This document shows positions 33,722 to 42,204 of a stretch of DNA of 48,522 nt, piece by piece. The stretch's first letter is position 1, and each line of letters begins with the position of its first letter. The stretch covers positions 1 through 48,522 of the forward strand of contig JAJZVV010000019.1 in the NCBI GenBank assembly GCA_021845595.1. The letters run 5' to 3'. Both the position numbers and the translations under genes were made by a program. This DNA comes from Pseudomonadota bacterium. GTDB taxonomy: Bacteria > Pseudomonadota > Alphaproteobacteria > Acetobacterales > Acetobacteraceae. Below the pieces are notes generated by a model that was not told the DNA's origin, did no database searches, and saw only the letters and a list, made by a program, of their open reading frames with translations.

Positions 33722-34269
33722 CCGGACGGACGACCATGCTGGCGTGGATGCGCCCGTCGTTTCAAACTGACCTCGCGCAGCTCAAGGCTGGAGTTCGTCA
33801 CGTCGTTCGAAGCGAGCTTGCCGACGGCAAGGATTCACTTTCTAAGCTTCGTGCATGGGCGCGTCGGATGGGGCTGTTTGCTGCCGTAGATCGGGATGGC
33901 TTCTTTACTCTGTCCTGCTCCCCTTCTGCGGCGAGAAGAGCTCTGCACATCGATCGGCTGCCAGGCCGCCACGAGACGGCGTTGGGGCAGGTACTCGGCT
34001 ACCCTCTCTGCTGTTGTCGCGCTGCTGCCCGCCAAAGCGAAGCGTGCATCGATGAATGGGCACTTTCCATAAGCAAGCGGCGGTTTATCGGCCTCTACAG
34101 ACTCATTCATCCGGGAGGCTATAGTGATGGCCAAGCGATCTTGAGCCACGTTCCCTGTTCACCTCGCTGCCGGCCATCCCTCCAGATGGCACTGACCTTA
34201 CTGGCTGGAGCTTCGCGTCCTTGGCTCTGTAGCAGCTACCGAGGCACCGCTCGCGTCGTGAGGCGGTGA
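33718..34269 (+). CDS. DUF483-like Cys-rich protein
   Basis: A 183-residue protein with GQVLGYPLCCC at 90-100 and HVPCSPRCRPS at 144-154, a cysteine pattern seen in DUF483-type proteins found beside radical SAM peptide clusters. The cysteines could hold a metal or iron-sulfur cluster. The ATG at 33718 overlaps the GNAT stop as ATGA, and the end overlaps the glycosyltransferase start as GTGA. I do not know its function. Confidence 0.55.
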   Translation: MTGRTTMLAWMRPSFQTDLAQLKAGVRHVVRSELADGKDSLSKLRAWARRMGLFAAVDRDGFFTLSCSPSAARRALHIDRLPGRHETALGQVLGYPLCCCRAAARQSEACIDEWALSISKRRFIGLYRLIHPGGYSDGQAILSHVPCSPRCRPSLQMALTLLAGASRPWLCSSYRGTARVVRR

Positions 34270-35351
34270 CGGTGCCAGTCGCCTTCGTCATGCCCTGCTT
34301 CAACGAGGCGGCCATGGTAGAAGCGGCGGCCGCATCCCTGGGGTTCGGACGGACCCGTTCGCCAGCTGCCCCGGACGTTTATCTCGTCCTCGTCAACAAT
34401 GGATCGACGGACGGCACTTTGGACGTCATGCAGCGTATTGCATCAGCGTCGCGTCCGGGTTCGGTATCGATTGTGGATGAGCCGGAACGGGGCTTCGTCC
34501 CTCCTAGACGCAGCGGTGCCTTATTCGTGAGCCAGTTGGCTGCACGAGTAGGCCAGCCTCCGGACCGATGGCTGGTCCTGCAAGCCGATGCCGACACCCA
34601 ATACTTGCCCGGCTACGCGCAGTGGATGCAGCAGTTCCTCGGGTCGCGAAGAGGTGTGCTACTTGAAGGCGCGGTCAAGCGGGACGCAACCTTCGATGCG
34701 GCCTTTCCCACTTATCGGACGCTGGAGCGGCAGGTCGATGCGGTTTTCGCGGTGGTCTCCGTCGCGGACGAGGAAGATGTGGTCGTCGACGACAAGACGT
34801 GTGGGTATGTCCTTGCCGACTATCTTGGGTGGGGCGGACACTTCCGCGAATTCGAGGCCGGGGGAAGCGAGGTCTACGCTGAGACGACGCGCCTCTTGCT
34901 GCGGGTGCGCCTGGCCCATGGAGTGACAAAGATGCGCGTCAATCCCGCTCAGGCAATTCCTTCGAGGCGACGCATTTTGGAGGATCCAGCGCTGCACTTC
35001 GCGACGGCGGGTTTTCCGAGAGAGGCGGGCTGGCTTCGGCGCTGGCGCGAGCGTCATCCCAAGTACCGGACGGTCGTGGAATTTGCGTCCGACAGCGATG
35101 ATCCGGAGGTAATCGAAGCCTGCTTCTACCGCCGGGCTCACGACATCGCACTATTCTGGCTCTTGCCGTGGTTGGTAAAGCGCGCCATCGACGGCACGTC
35201 CTTTTCAACACCTCAGGGCCATACGGCCGAGCTCCTGTCCCTTGTCCCCGAATTCGGCCTAGATGAACTCGCGGCGTCGCCAGCCTTGGCGATCATGGCG
35301 GTCCTGAATGCGATCGAGGGGCACCCCGACGTCTTCCGCGCTGCCAATTGA
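34266..35351 (+). CDS. Family 2 glycosyltransferase
   Basis: A 361-residue GT-A-fold glycosyltransferase. VMPCFNEA (8-15), VNNGSTDGT (43-51) and the metal-binding DADT (108-111) are clear. No transmembrane segment is obvious, so it is probably soluble. The GTG start at 34266 overlaps the DUF483-like stop. As last gene of the coupled operon it may glycosylate the mature peptide, which would be unusual for a cyclophane RiPP; a role in an unrelated sugar pathway cannot be excluded. Confidence 0.75.
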   Translation: MTVPVAFVMPCFNEAAMVEAAAASLGFGRTRSPAAPDVYLVLVNNGSTDGTLDVMQRIASASRPGSVSIVDEPERGFVPPRRSGALFVSQLAARVGQPPDRWLVLQADADTQYLPGYAQWMQQFLGSRRGVLLEGAVKRDATFDAAFPTYRTLERQVDAVFAVVSVADEEDVVVDDKTCGYVLADYLGWGGHFREFEAGGSEVYAETTRLLLRVRLAHGVTKMRVNPAQAIPSRRRILEDPALHFATAGFPREAGWLRRWRERHPKYRTVVEFASDSDDPEVIEACFYRRAHDIALFWLLPWLVKRAIDGTSFSTPQGHTAELLSLVPEFGLDELAASPALAIMAVLNAIEGHPDVFRAAN

Positions 35352-35460
35352 TCGTTCGGCGAACGATGAGCATGCGAATGGCTGCTTTAGGGGAGCATGG
35401 GCGCAACGCGCATTCTCCAACTTGGGTTGACAGCGGGCGGCGCACTCGGCGGGTGCACCG

Positions 35461-35847
35461 TCATTGCGCGCTTTGCCGCGCAGGGGCTTTGGTCACCGCG
35501 AACGGATCGACGTCCCGGTGGATCGGCTGGGCGCGGCCCATCCATGGCTCGGGGCGGATGCGGCGTGCCCAGTCGGCAAAGCTCGGGATAAACCCGAGGT
35601 CCTCGCGGACATGCTGCTCGCCGATCAACCGCAGCGGCACAACGCGCCCGGTCGAGATGGTGATGGTCGGTCCGAAAAATCGCTCCGCCATGAAGATGCC
35701 TTCGGCATGATGCCGGAGGGCACGATGCCGGAAATCGGCCGTCAGCATCTTCGACTCGTCGAACCAGGTGTGGAGCGGCAGGTAATCATCCGCAGTTCCG
35801 CCCCAAAGGCGCGCCGAGGACAGGGCGTGATGATATGGGTGAGCCAT
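35461..35847 (-). CDS. DUF6915 protein
   Basis: A 128-residue DUF6915 protein (MAHPYHHALSSARLWGG, then HTWFDESKMLTADFRHRAL and RLIGEQHVREDLGFIPSF). It recurs in alphaproteobacterial elements near ParB and ArdC; its function is unknown. GGAGG lies six bases before the ATG at 35847. It marks the return to minus-strand backbone after the RiPP cargo. Confidence 0.8.
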   Translation of the reverse strand: MAHPYHHALSSARLWGGTADDYLPLHTWFDESKMLTADFRHRALRHHAEGIFMAERFFGPTITISTGRVVPLRLIGEQHVREDLGFIPSFADWARRIRPEPWMGRAQPIHRDVDPFAVTKAPARQSAQ

Positions 35848-35858
35848 CGTCGCCTCCA

Positions 35859-36323
35859 TCAGAATTCATGTTCGGAGTAGGAGGTCGTCATCACGCGCTC
35901 GTTGTATTCCAAACGGATGGTGCGCTCGACGACATCGAAGATGAATTCGCCATAGGCGCCGGCTTCGTTCTCCCAGCCGTCATGCACCTCTTCGAGGAAG
36001 TCATAGGCCAACTTTTCGATCGCGTCGCGCACAGGCATGGTCTCGGTCTGCACGCCGCTGCCGTCCCAGAGGGGGGTGCGGATTTCGATGGTGCCGTCGG
36101 TCAATTCGGTGGCGGTTTCGTCTGGGGCCGTCGCGTCGATGCTCTCGATCTGTCCGGAGTCACCGGCGCCGTCGAAGTGAACGGTGACACGCTGAACGCC
36201 AGCAGCCTGAAGCACGGCGAACAGCGCGGCCTTGTTGAGCGGCGTCACCTCGCGGGCCAACTCGGCGCGCAGCCGGGCCTGGGCCTCGTACTGCGCGAAG
36301 GCATCGTGCGGGTTGTCGATCAT
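35859..36323 (-). CDS. DUF6878 protein
   Basis: A 154-residue acidic protein (VTVHFDGAGDSGQIESIDA, then EIRTPLWDGSG and WENEAGAYGEFIFDV) of the DUF6878 type common in this element family; function unknown. AAGGAT precedes the ATG at 36323. It lies 11 bp before the DUF6915 gene on the same strand. Confidence 0.78.
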   Translation of the reverse strand: MIDNPHDAFAQYEAQARLRAELAREVTPLNKAALFAVLQAAGVQRVTVHFDGAGDSGQIESIDATAPDETATELTDGTIEIRTPLWDGSGVQTETMPVRDAIEKLAYDFLEEVHDGWENEAGAYGEFIFDVVERTIRLEYNERVMTTSYSEHEF

Positions 36324-36397
36324 GAGGGTGATCCTTCGGGGTTCGGGAAAGCCGAAGCTCGGAAGGCCCGAGGCAGGGTGCCCCGGGCCTTCGTCCG

Positions 36398-38518
36398 TCA
36401 CTCAGCGGCGATGGCCTGCGGCACGGCGGGATCTTCGGCGTCGATCAGGAACGCCGGCAGTGCGGTGATTGCGTCGGTGTCACCGTCAACCGTACCCCCG
36501 GCTTCATCATCGCTGGCCGCGGGAGCGACGGCCGCAGCCTCAAGCAGTCCGGGAGTGCGGAGCGGCTCGGGCAACCAGCCGGTGCCGGCAAGCAGCCGTT
36601 CGGCCTCCTGCGCCATCTCCGGCTTCTTCGGGTGGTCGATCAGCTGGGCCGCGTGCTCGCCCTTGGCCTCGCGCACGGCTTCCAGGATGCGGGCCTTCGG
36701 CACCCGACCGAGATAGGTCTCCACCGTCGGCGCCCAGCCGGCCGCCGCCATGTCGAGACCGACCGCCTGCGCCAGCCGATCGGCGTGCGCCAGAGCGCCC
36801 GGACGGCGGTTCCAGGGTTCGTGCAGCGCATTGATCGTCAGCGCCGCGCAATGCGCGAACAGCGCCGCGCGCGTGTCGGTGTCGAACCCGACGAGCGCGC
36901 CCCAGAGCTCTCCGGACGTCGCCGGCAACTGCTTCACCCACGCCTCGTGCCGCACGTCGATGGCCCTGGCGGATGCCGTGTCGTTCAGTCCCGGAGCCTG
37001 CGTCCCGAACCCGGCGCTCTTGGCCTCGATCTCCAGGCATGTGTCGGCGGCGGAGCGATAGAACAGGCGGAGACAAAGCGCGTGGAGCACGGCCAGGAAC
37101 GCCGTGTCCCAGTCGTTCCCCAAGGCTTCCCGCAACGCGAGCGTCCGGTGTGCGGTGAGCTCCGTCATCAGCCGCTCGGGCAGTGGCTTCAGCCCCTCGT
37201 CTTCCTCGGGCGCCTCGGCGGACGGCTCCGCGCCCGTGATGGTCGTGGTCGAGCGCGCCTCCCTGGCGGATTGATCCCGATCGGTTTCGGGCACGGTGCT
37301 GGCCGGCTCCGCCGCATGATCGGGATCGTCGGGCGCAGCCACCGCCGGCTCATCCTCGGGCCGCACGTAGCCGCGCTCGACGCGCAGCGCGCCGTCGCGG
37401 TCGATGCTGACGAAGACGCCGGCGCGGACGATGTCGGCGGGATCGAATTTAGGCGGGCGATTCTGGAATGCCTCGATCGCCGCTTCGATCTCGGTCAGTC
37501 GTGCCTCGACCGCCTCGGGCAGTTCGTCGGCCTCGCCATACTGCTCTTCGAGCGCGTCGTATTCGCCCTTCAGCGCATCGAACTCCGCCTGTTCGGCCTC
37601 GGTCAGCGGATTGGTGCCCGGCAGCGGACGCAGTCCGTGCCGGTGGCCGTAGGGGAAGTCCGGCGTGGCCTCGACCCATTTCCAGCCTTCAGCGCGGACG
37701 GCGTCCGCCTCGCGACCCAGGCGCTCGGCCACCAGCCGGTCGAGCAGCGCCGGGTCCTGGAACCAGCCGCCGTCGTCATCCTGGAACAAGTCGCGCATCA
37801 CGATGCCGCCTGCGGCTTCGTACGCCTCGGTGCCGACAAAGCGCGCGCGCCGGTCGCTTGCGCGCACCGCGCCCTCGGTCAGCATGCGGCGGATGATGTG
37901 CGGCTCCTTGTTCCAGCCGCGCTGGATCGTCGCCCACACTTGTTCCTGCCGCGCATGATCGTCGCTCACGCAGAACGCTATCAGCTGATCGAGCGTCATC
38001 GCCCCCTCGGCATAGGCGTCGAGCAGCACCGGGCTGGCGGCGGCGAGCTTGAGCCGCTGCCGGACCACCGGGGCGGTGACGCCGAACGCGGCGGCGATCT
38101 CCTCCTCGCCCTGGCCCTTCGCGCGCAGCGTCTGGAAGGCGCGGAACTGGTCGAGCGGGTGCAGCGCCTCGCGGTCGGTGTTCTCGGCGAGGCTGTCCTC
38201 CTCGGCTAGGCCATCGGTCTTGACGATGCAGGGGATGGGCGCGGTCCTGGCCAGACGCTTCTGCCGGACCAGCAGTTCCAGTGCCCGGAAGCGCCGTCCG
38301 CCGGCGGGCACCTCGAACACGCCGGTCTCACTGCCGTCGGCGTCCAGCACCGGGCGCACGCTCAGGCTCTGCAACAGGGAACGCCGGGCGATGCTCTCGG
38401 CCAGCGCCTCGATCGAGACGCCGGCCTTCACGCGCCGGACATTGGCCTGGCTCAGGACGAGCTTGTTGAACGGAATGTCCCGGGACGGGTTCAGGACGAT
38501 CTTCTGGGTCGCAGCCAT
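36398..38518 (-). CDS. ParB/Srx-type nuclease-like protein
   Basis: A 706-residue ParB-like protein of the large plasmid/ICE type. Residues about 10-120 are the ParB/Srx domain (VPAGGRRFRALELL; DSLAENTDREALHPLDQFRAFQTL), followed by a helix-turn-helix (EEEIAAAFGVTAPVVRQRLKLA). The long C-terminal half is helical and acidic. No parA neighbour is present, and large ParB-like proteins of this class are better known as DNA-binding or nuclease factors than as segregation proteins. The ATG at 38518 follows a structured leader. Confidence 0.85.
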   Translation of the reverse strand: MAATQKIVLNPSRDIPFNKLVLSQANVRRVKAGVSIEALAESIARRSLLQSLSVRPVLDADGSETGVFEVPAGGRRFRALELLVRQKRLARTAPIPCIVKTDGLAEEDSLAENTDREALHPLDQFRAFQTLRAKGQGEEEIAAAFGVTAPVVRQRLKLAAASPVLLDAYAEGAMTLDQLIAFCVSDDHARQEQVWATIQRGWNKEPHIIRRMLTEGAVRASDRRARFVGTEAYEAAGGIVMRDLFQDDDGGWFQDPALLDRLVAERLGREADAVRAEGWKWVEATPDFPYGHRHGLRPLPGTNPLTEAEQAEFDALKGEYDALEEQYGEADELPEAVEARLTEIEAAIEAFQNRPPKFDPADIVRAGVFVSIDRDGALRVERGYVRPEDEPAVAAPDDPDHAAEPASTVPETDRDQSAREARSTTTITGAEPSAEAPEEDEGLKPLPERLMTELTAHRTLALREALGNDWDTAFLAVLHALCLRLFYRSAADTCLEIEAKSAGFGTQAPGLNDTASARAIDVRHEAWVKQLPATSGELWGALVGFDTDTRAALFAHCAALTINALHEPWNRRPGALAHADRLAQAVGLDMAAAGWAPTVETYLGRVPKARILEAVREAKGEHAAQLIDHPKKPEMAQEAERLLAGTGWLPEPLRTPGLLEAAAVAPAASDDEAGGTVDGDTDAITALPAFLIDAEDPAVPQAIAAE

Positions 38519-38521
38519 CTT

Positions 38522-38606
38522 GTGATCTCCGCGACGGGCCGGCCGGGAGCCTCTCTCCCAGCCCCTCGGCCCATCACGAAAATCCCCTCCGCCCTCTCGC
38601 TCTCGC
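38522..38606 (-). ncRNA. radC-like structured leader of the ParB gene
   Basis: The RNA strand holds GTGATGGG pairing with CCCGTCGC and, inside, CTGGGAG-AGAGG-CTCCCGG. The same layout, with covarying stems, occurs before the gene at 39014 and before ArdC. Placement before antirestriction and DNA-handling genes fits the radC RNA motif (RF01754); only a covariance search can confirm that. Confidence 0.6.
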
Positions 38607-38618
38607 CAGAACCGGGCC

Positions 38619-39014
38619 TCACGCGCCGGGGTCATCCGCCGCCGTCTCGGGCAGGTTGACCACCTCGGCGCCGGCGGCGCGGTAGGCCGCTGCCACCGCC
38701 GCCAGAGGCACGTAGCTGAACGGGCCATGCGGTGGTGGGTCCGGCGGCGCGCCGACGGCGACCATCGGACCTCGAATGACGAGCCGCGCCACGGCGTCAA
38801 AGGCCACACCGCGGCTGTCGATCACCGGCAGGCGGGCTTCGATGCAGGCCGCCTTGATCGGCTCCGAATCGTATCCCAGGAGCCGGCATCCGTCCCCATA
38901 CCAAAGGATGAAGCCACCCCGGCCGATCGAGAGGTGGCCACCCTCGGTCGCCAGGGCTTCCGCGATCAGGTCGGCATGGGGGGAGTGGAGGTCGACGTTT
39001 TCGGCTGCGTGCAT
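38619..39014 (-). CDS. Hypothetical protein, 131 aa
   Basis: A 131-residue protein (GGHLSIGRGGFILWYGDGCRLLGY; PIKAACIEARLPVIDSRG) between ArdC and ParB, with its own structured leader. I do not recognise a family. The mixed alpha/beta pattern and conserved place in related elements suggest a real accessory gene. Confidence 0.7.
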   Translation of the reverse strand: MHAAENVDLHSPHADLIAEALATEGGHLSIGRGGFILWYGDGCRLLGYDSEPIKAACIEARLPVIDSRGVAFDAVARLVIRGPMVAVGAPPDPPPHGPFSYVPLAAVAAAYRAAGAEVVNLPETAADDPGA

Positions 39015-39020
39015 GGCAGT

Positions 39021-39101
39021 TCTCCATGACGGGCCGGCCGGAAGCCTCTCTCCCGACCCTTCGGCACGTCACGGAACGCCGGCGGCCCTCTGGCTCTCCG
39101 G
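39021..39101 (-). ncRNA. radC-like structured leader overlapping the ArdC 3' end
   Basis: CGTGACG and CCCGTCA frame the hairpin TCGGGAG-AGAGG-CTTCCGG. The 5' part of the leader is also the last codons of ardC (stop at 39069). It is the leader of the 39014 gene and shows the same conserved blocks as the ParB and ArdC leaders. Confidence 0.6.
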
Positions 39102-40058
39102 CGCCGAGGCCGGGATCGCGAAAACTGAGCGAGCTTCCGGCTCATCCTCATCGGCCTGGAACGCCAGCAGATAGTCGGCCGCCTTCGAGGCCGCGCTGGC
39201 GGCGCGGATGATCGCGCGATCATCGTCGCGCAGCACCTCGAGCCAGGAACCGATGTAGTCGGCGTGCCGCACGGTCGGGACGATGCCGAGGCTCGCGCAG
39301 AGGAATGCCGCCGTCATCTCGGCGACCAGTTCTTCCTTCGCGTAGCTGGCGGAGCCGAAGCCGCCGGACATGTCGCGGGCCAGGCGATCGGGCGCGCCGG
39401 ACCAGTGGCCGAGCTCATGCAGCGCGGTGCGATGCCAGTTCACCGGCTCGAAATAGGCCTGCGGCGGTGGCACCTGGATGAAGTCGCCAATCACCGAATA
39501 GAACGCGCGGTCGCCGCCGATTCTGATGTCGGCGCCACTGGCCCGGATCAGCGCCTCGGCCTGTGGCAGGATGAGGCCGTCGGGAACCGGCGGTGCCGTG
39601 GATGCGATCGTGTCGGGTAATCCGGCGCACTGATCGGTGTTGAACACGGTGAAGCGCTTGAGGAACGGGATGGCGCTCGGCTCGTCGCCGTCGCGGTCGG
39701 CGCGCTCGCGCTCGGCCTCGGGCACGAAGCGGTCGGCATAGACCACCGTGGTGCCGCGCTCGCCCTTGCGGACGTTGCCGCCGAGCGCGAGCGCCTGCCG
39801 AAAGGTGAGCCATGCCTGGCCGGAATAGCCGCGCTCGATCACCGCGCCCCAGAGGATCAGCACGTTGATCCCCGAATAGCGCCGGCCGGTGGCGGCGTTC
39901 CTCGGGAGGCCGACGGCCGCCCCAGTGCCCGAGGCGCCCCACGGCTGGACCCAGGGCAGGCGCCCGGCTTCCAGCTCGGCGATGATCTTGTCGGTGATTT
40001 CGGCATAGAGGCCCGCCCGGACCTGACCGGTACGAGCGCGAGCGGCTGAACGTGACAT
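39069..40058 (-). CDS. ardC: ArdC-type antirestriction protein
   Basis: A 329-residue ArdC homologue. The N-terminal half is the single-strand DNA-binding domain (DUF1738; GLYAEITDKIIAELEAGRLPWVQPW). The C-terminal half is a zinc-metallopeptidase-like domain with HELGH at 214-218 and a third ligand in EELVAEMTAAF. ArdC enters the recipient with the transferred strand and protects it from restriction. The ATG at 40058 follows a structured leader. Confidence 0.92.
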   Translation of the reverse strand: MSRSAARARTGQVRAGLYAEITDKIIAELEAGRLPWVQPWGASGTGAAVGLPRNAATGRRYSGINVLILWGAVIERGYSGQAWLTFRQALALGGNVRKGERGTTVVYADRFVPEAERERADRDGDEPSAIPFLKRFTVFNTDQCAGLPDTIASTAPPVPDGLILPQAEALIRASGADIRIGGDRAFYSVIGDFIQVPPPQAYFEPVNWHRTALHELGHWSGAPDRLARDMSGGFGSASYAKEELVAEMTAAFLCASLGIVPTVRHADYIGSWLEVLRDDDRAIIRAASAASKAADYLLAFQADEDEPEARSVFAIPASAPESQRAAGVP

Positions 40059-40062
40059 CGCG

Positions 40063-40141
40063 GATCTCCGCGACGGGCGCCGCGAGCCTCTCTCGCGGTC
40101 CTCAACCCGTCACGGCCGACCCGGCCGAACTCTCACTCTGG
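40063..40141 (-). ncRNA. radC-like structured leader of ArdC
   Basis: GTGACGGG pairs with CCCGTCGC around the hairpin CCGCGAG-AGAGG-CTCGCGG. Compared with the ParB and 39014-gene leaders the stems change on both sides and keep pairing. Antirestriction genes are known hosts of radC RNAs. Confidence 0.6.
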
Positions 40142-40473
40142 AATTTCGCCCTGCCTCAGCCGTCAGTCGGCCACTCACGGGACCACTCGCGAACTGGACC
40201 AGACATTCGACCGCTCGACCTGTGGCGGCCGCAGTTCACCCTGAGCGGCCGATCGCCGGCGCGGTGCCGAGCGGCAAGGATGGGGGTACGCGGAAGTCCG
40301 TCTGCAGGCCTTCCAACTGCGGCTTCGCGCCCTTGTCGGTCATTAAGGGCCTAATCGGCAGTCGTGCAAGCTGCCGTATGCTGAGCGATCCGCGTCGATC
40401 CGGGATTATTCCGGGTGACGGGGCGTGGGAAGGGCACTAGATTCGCGCGGCTTCGAAAAGCAATGGGGGCGAC
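40142..40473. other. Gap before the second Gabija operon
   Basis: About 330 bp with no convincing gene. It must contain the promoters of ArdC (leftward) and of the gajA-like gene (rightward). Short frames in it have no domain. Confidence 0.4.
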
Positions 40474-42204
40474 GTGTATCTGGCCGAGTTGACGATCAGG
40501 AACTTCCGCAGGATCAGGGAGGCACGCCTGTTTTTCCGGCCTGGTCTCAACATCATCGTCGGCTCGAACAATATCGGTAAAACGGCGGTCGTCGACGCGT
40601 TGCGGGCGCTGCTCGCCGGCGCCGACGATCCCTATCCGCGCTTCACGCTCGACGACGTTCATCTGCCGGCCGGCGGCACGGCGTCGGGTGAGATCCTGTT
40701 CGAATATATCTTCAGCGACCTGAGCCTGGATGACGAAGGCGAATTCCTGCATGCGCTGCGCGAGGTGCCCGGCGGCAAGGTCGAGGCGGTAGTCGGCGTC
40801 GCCTATGGCGAGGCCGACAAGTCGGGCCGGCTCAAGCCACGCCGCTGGTGCGGGGACTTCGGCGAGGTCGCGATCACCTCCTCAATGCTGGAGAATCTGC
40901 GCAGCGTCTATCTCCAGCCGCTGCGTGACGCCGAGCAGGGGCTGAGGCCGAGCCGCAACAGCCAGCTGTCCCGGTTACTGCACCTCCTCTCAGACGAGAG
41001 CGGCAGGGAGGGTATCACCGCGGCGCTCAAGAAGCTGGACACCGAGCTCAAGGGCCAGAAGCCGATCCAGGACGCCCATTCCGCGATCACCGGCCGCCAC
41101 CGGACGATGCTCGGGGTGAAGCTCGCCCAAGCAATTGACGTTGGTCTCGCCGGCACGGACTTCGGCAAGCTCGCCGCGCGCCTCTCTTTGGTCGTCGACA
41201 TGTTTGAGATCGAGCGCAACGGACTTGGCTATAACAACCTGATCTTTATGGCAGTGGTGCTAAGCGAGCTCGCCAAGAATGCCGACGCGGCCTTTCGCAG
41301 TCTGATTATCGAGGAGCCCGAGGCTCATCTCCACCCGCAGCTCCAGGCGGTGCTGCTGCGCTATCTTTCGAGCATCGATAAGGGCGCGCCTGGCGAGAAG
41401 CCGGTGCAGGTCTTCGTCACTAGCCATTCGCCAAACTTCGCCAGTATCGCCGATCTCGACTCGATTGTCTGCCTCGTCGAGGTCGACGGCATCGCGACGG
41501 CCTTCCACCCGCGGTCGGTCAGGTTCGAGAAGGGGAAACGCGAGAAGCTCGCCCGCTATCTCGACGTCACACGCGCCGAGCTCTTCTTCGCCCGCCGTGC
41601 GATCTTCGTGGAAGGCGCCGCCGAGCTACTGCTCGTCAGTTTGCTCGCCCGGCGCAGCGGCCAGGATCTGCGCGATCATGGTGTCAGCCTGATCAGCGTC
41701 GAAGGTCTTAACTTCGACTCCTTCATGCCGCTGTTCGGTGAGGAGGCGATCCGGATTCCGGTGGCGGTCATCACGGATGCCGATCCCTCGACCATCATCG
41801 CGAAGAAGACCGTCGCGCTCTATCCCGGTCCGACGGACGTGGTCGATCCATCGGCGAACGCCAAGGCGATGCTCGAGCGTCAGGATAGGTTACTGAAGGT
41901 GTTCTTCGGTCAAAAGACTTTCGAGTATGATTTGGCGCTGATCGCCAAGAACCGACCGGCCATGCTGGCGGCTCTGAAAGACATCCATCCGCAGATCGGT
42001 GCGGACCTCGCCGCGGCCGTCGACGCGGGGAGCAGCGACCAAGCCAAGGCCGAAACTCTGTTCCGCGGCATGTTCGAGCGCGAGCACGGAAATGTGCAGA
42101 AGGGGCGCTTCGCCCAGGCGCTCGCCGCCCGAATCGTGGATGACGATATCGCATTCGAAATGCCGGCCTATATTGGGTACGCGATCGAGCATGTCTGTCG
42201 ATGA
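40474..42204 (+). CDS. gajA: GajA-like OLD-family ATPase/TOPRIM nuclease (Gabija 2)
   Basis: A 576-residue OLD-family protein that differs clearly from the one at 18859. Walker A GSNNIGKTA is at 30-38, Walker B SLIIEEPEAHLHPQLQ lies mid-protein, and the TOPRIM acids are in IFVEGAAELLL and VAVITDADPS. GTG start at 40474 with GGGG just upstream. Its stop overlaps the start of the helicase gene as ATGA. The role as the nuclease of a second Gabija-type pair follows from the pairing. Confidence 0.86.
   Translation: MYLAELTIRNFRRIREARLFFRPGLNIIVGSNNIGKTAVVDALRALLAGADDPYPRFTLDDVHLPAGGTASGEILFEYIFSDLSLDDEGEFLHALREVPGGKVEAVVGVAYGEADKSGRLKPRRWCGDFGEVAITSSMLENLRSVYLQPLRDAEQGLRPSRNSQLSRLLHLLSDESGREGITAALKKLDTELKGQKPIQDAHSAITGRHRTMLGVKLAQAIDVGLAGTDFGKLAARLSLVVDMFEIERNGLGYNNLIFMAVVLSELAKNADAAFRSLIIEEPEAHLHPQLQAVLLRYLSSIDKGAPGEKPVQVFVTSHSPNFASIADLDSIVCLVEVDGIATAFHPRSVRFEKGKREKLARYLDVTRAELFFARRAIFVEGAAELLLVSLLARRSGQDLRDHGVSLISVEGLNFDSFMPLFGEEAIRIPVAVITDADPSTIIAKKTVALYPGPTDVVDPSANAKAMLERQDRLLKVFFGQKTFEYDLALIAKNRPAMLAALKDIHPQIGADLAAAVDAGSSDQAKAETLFRGMFEREHGNVQKGRFAQALAARIVDDDIAFEMPAYIGYAIEHVCR

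Noticed and set aside
36632-38209. Long plus-strand frame (525 codons)
   Set aside because: Antisense to the ParB-like gene, no domain, composition artefact. The same holds for 45374-47110 (antisense to RecD2) and 22139-23500 (antisense to DUF2493).
18768-40410. Shared TCCGGGATTAT before both gajA genes
   Set aside because: Eleven bases in two upstream regions without further similarity; could be chance.
40142-40473. Gene upstream of Gabija 2
   Set aside because: Frames of up to 100 codons exist but show no protein-like sequence and overlap the ArdC leader.
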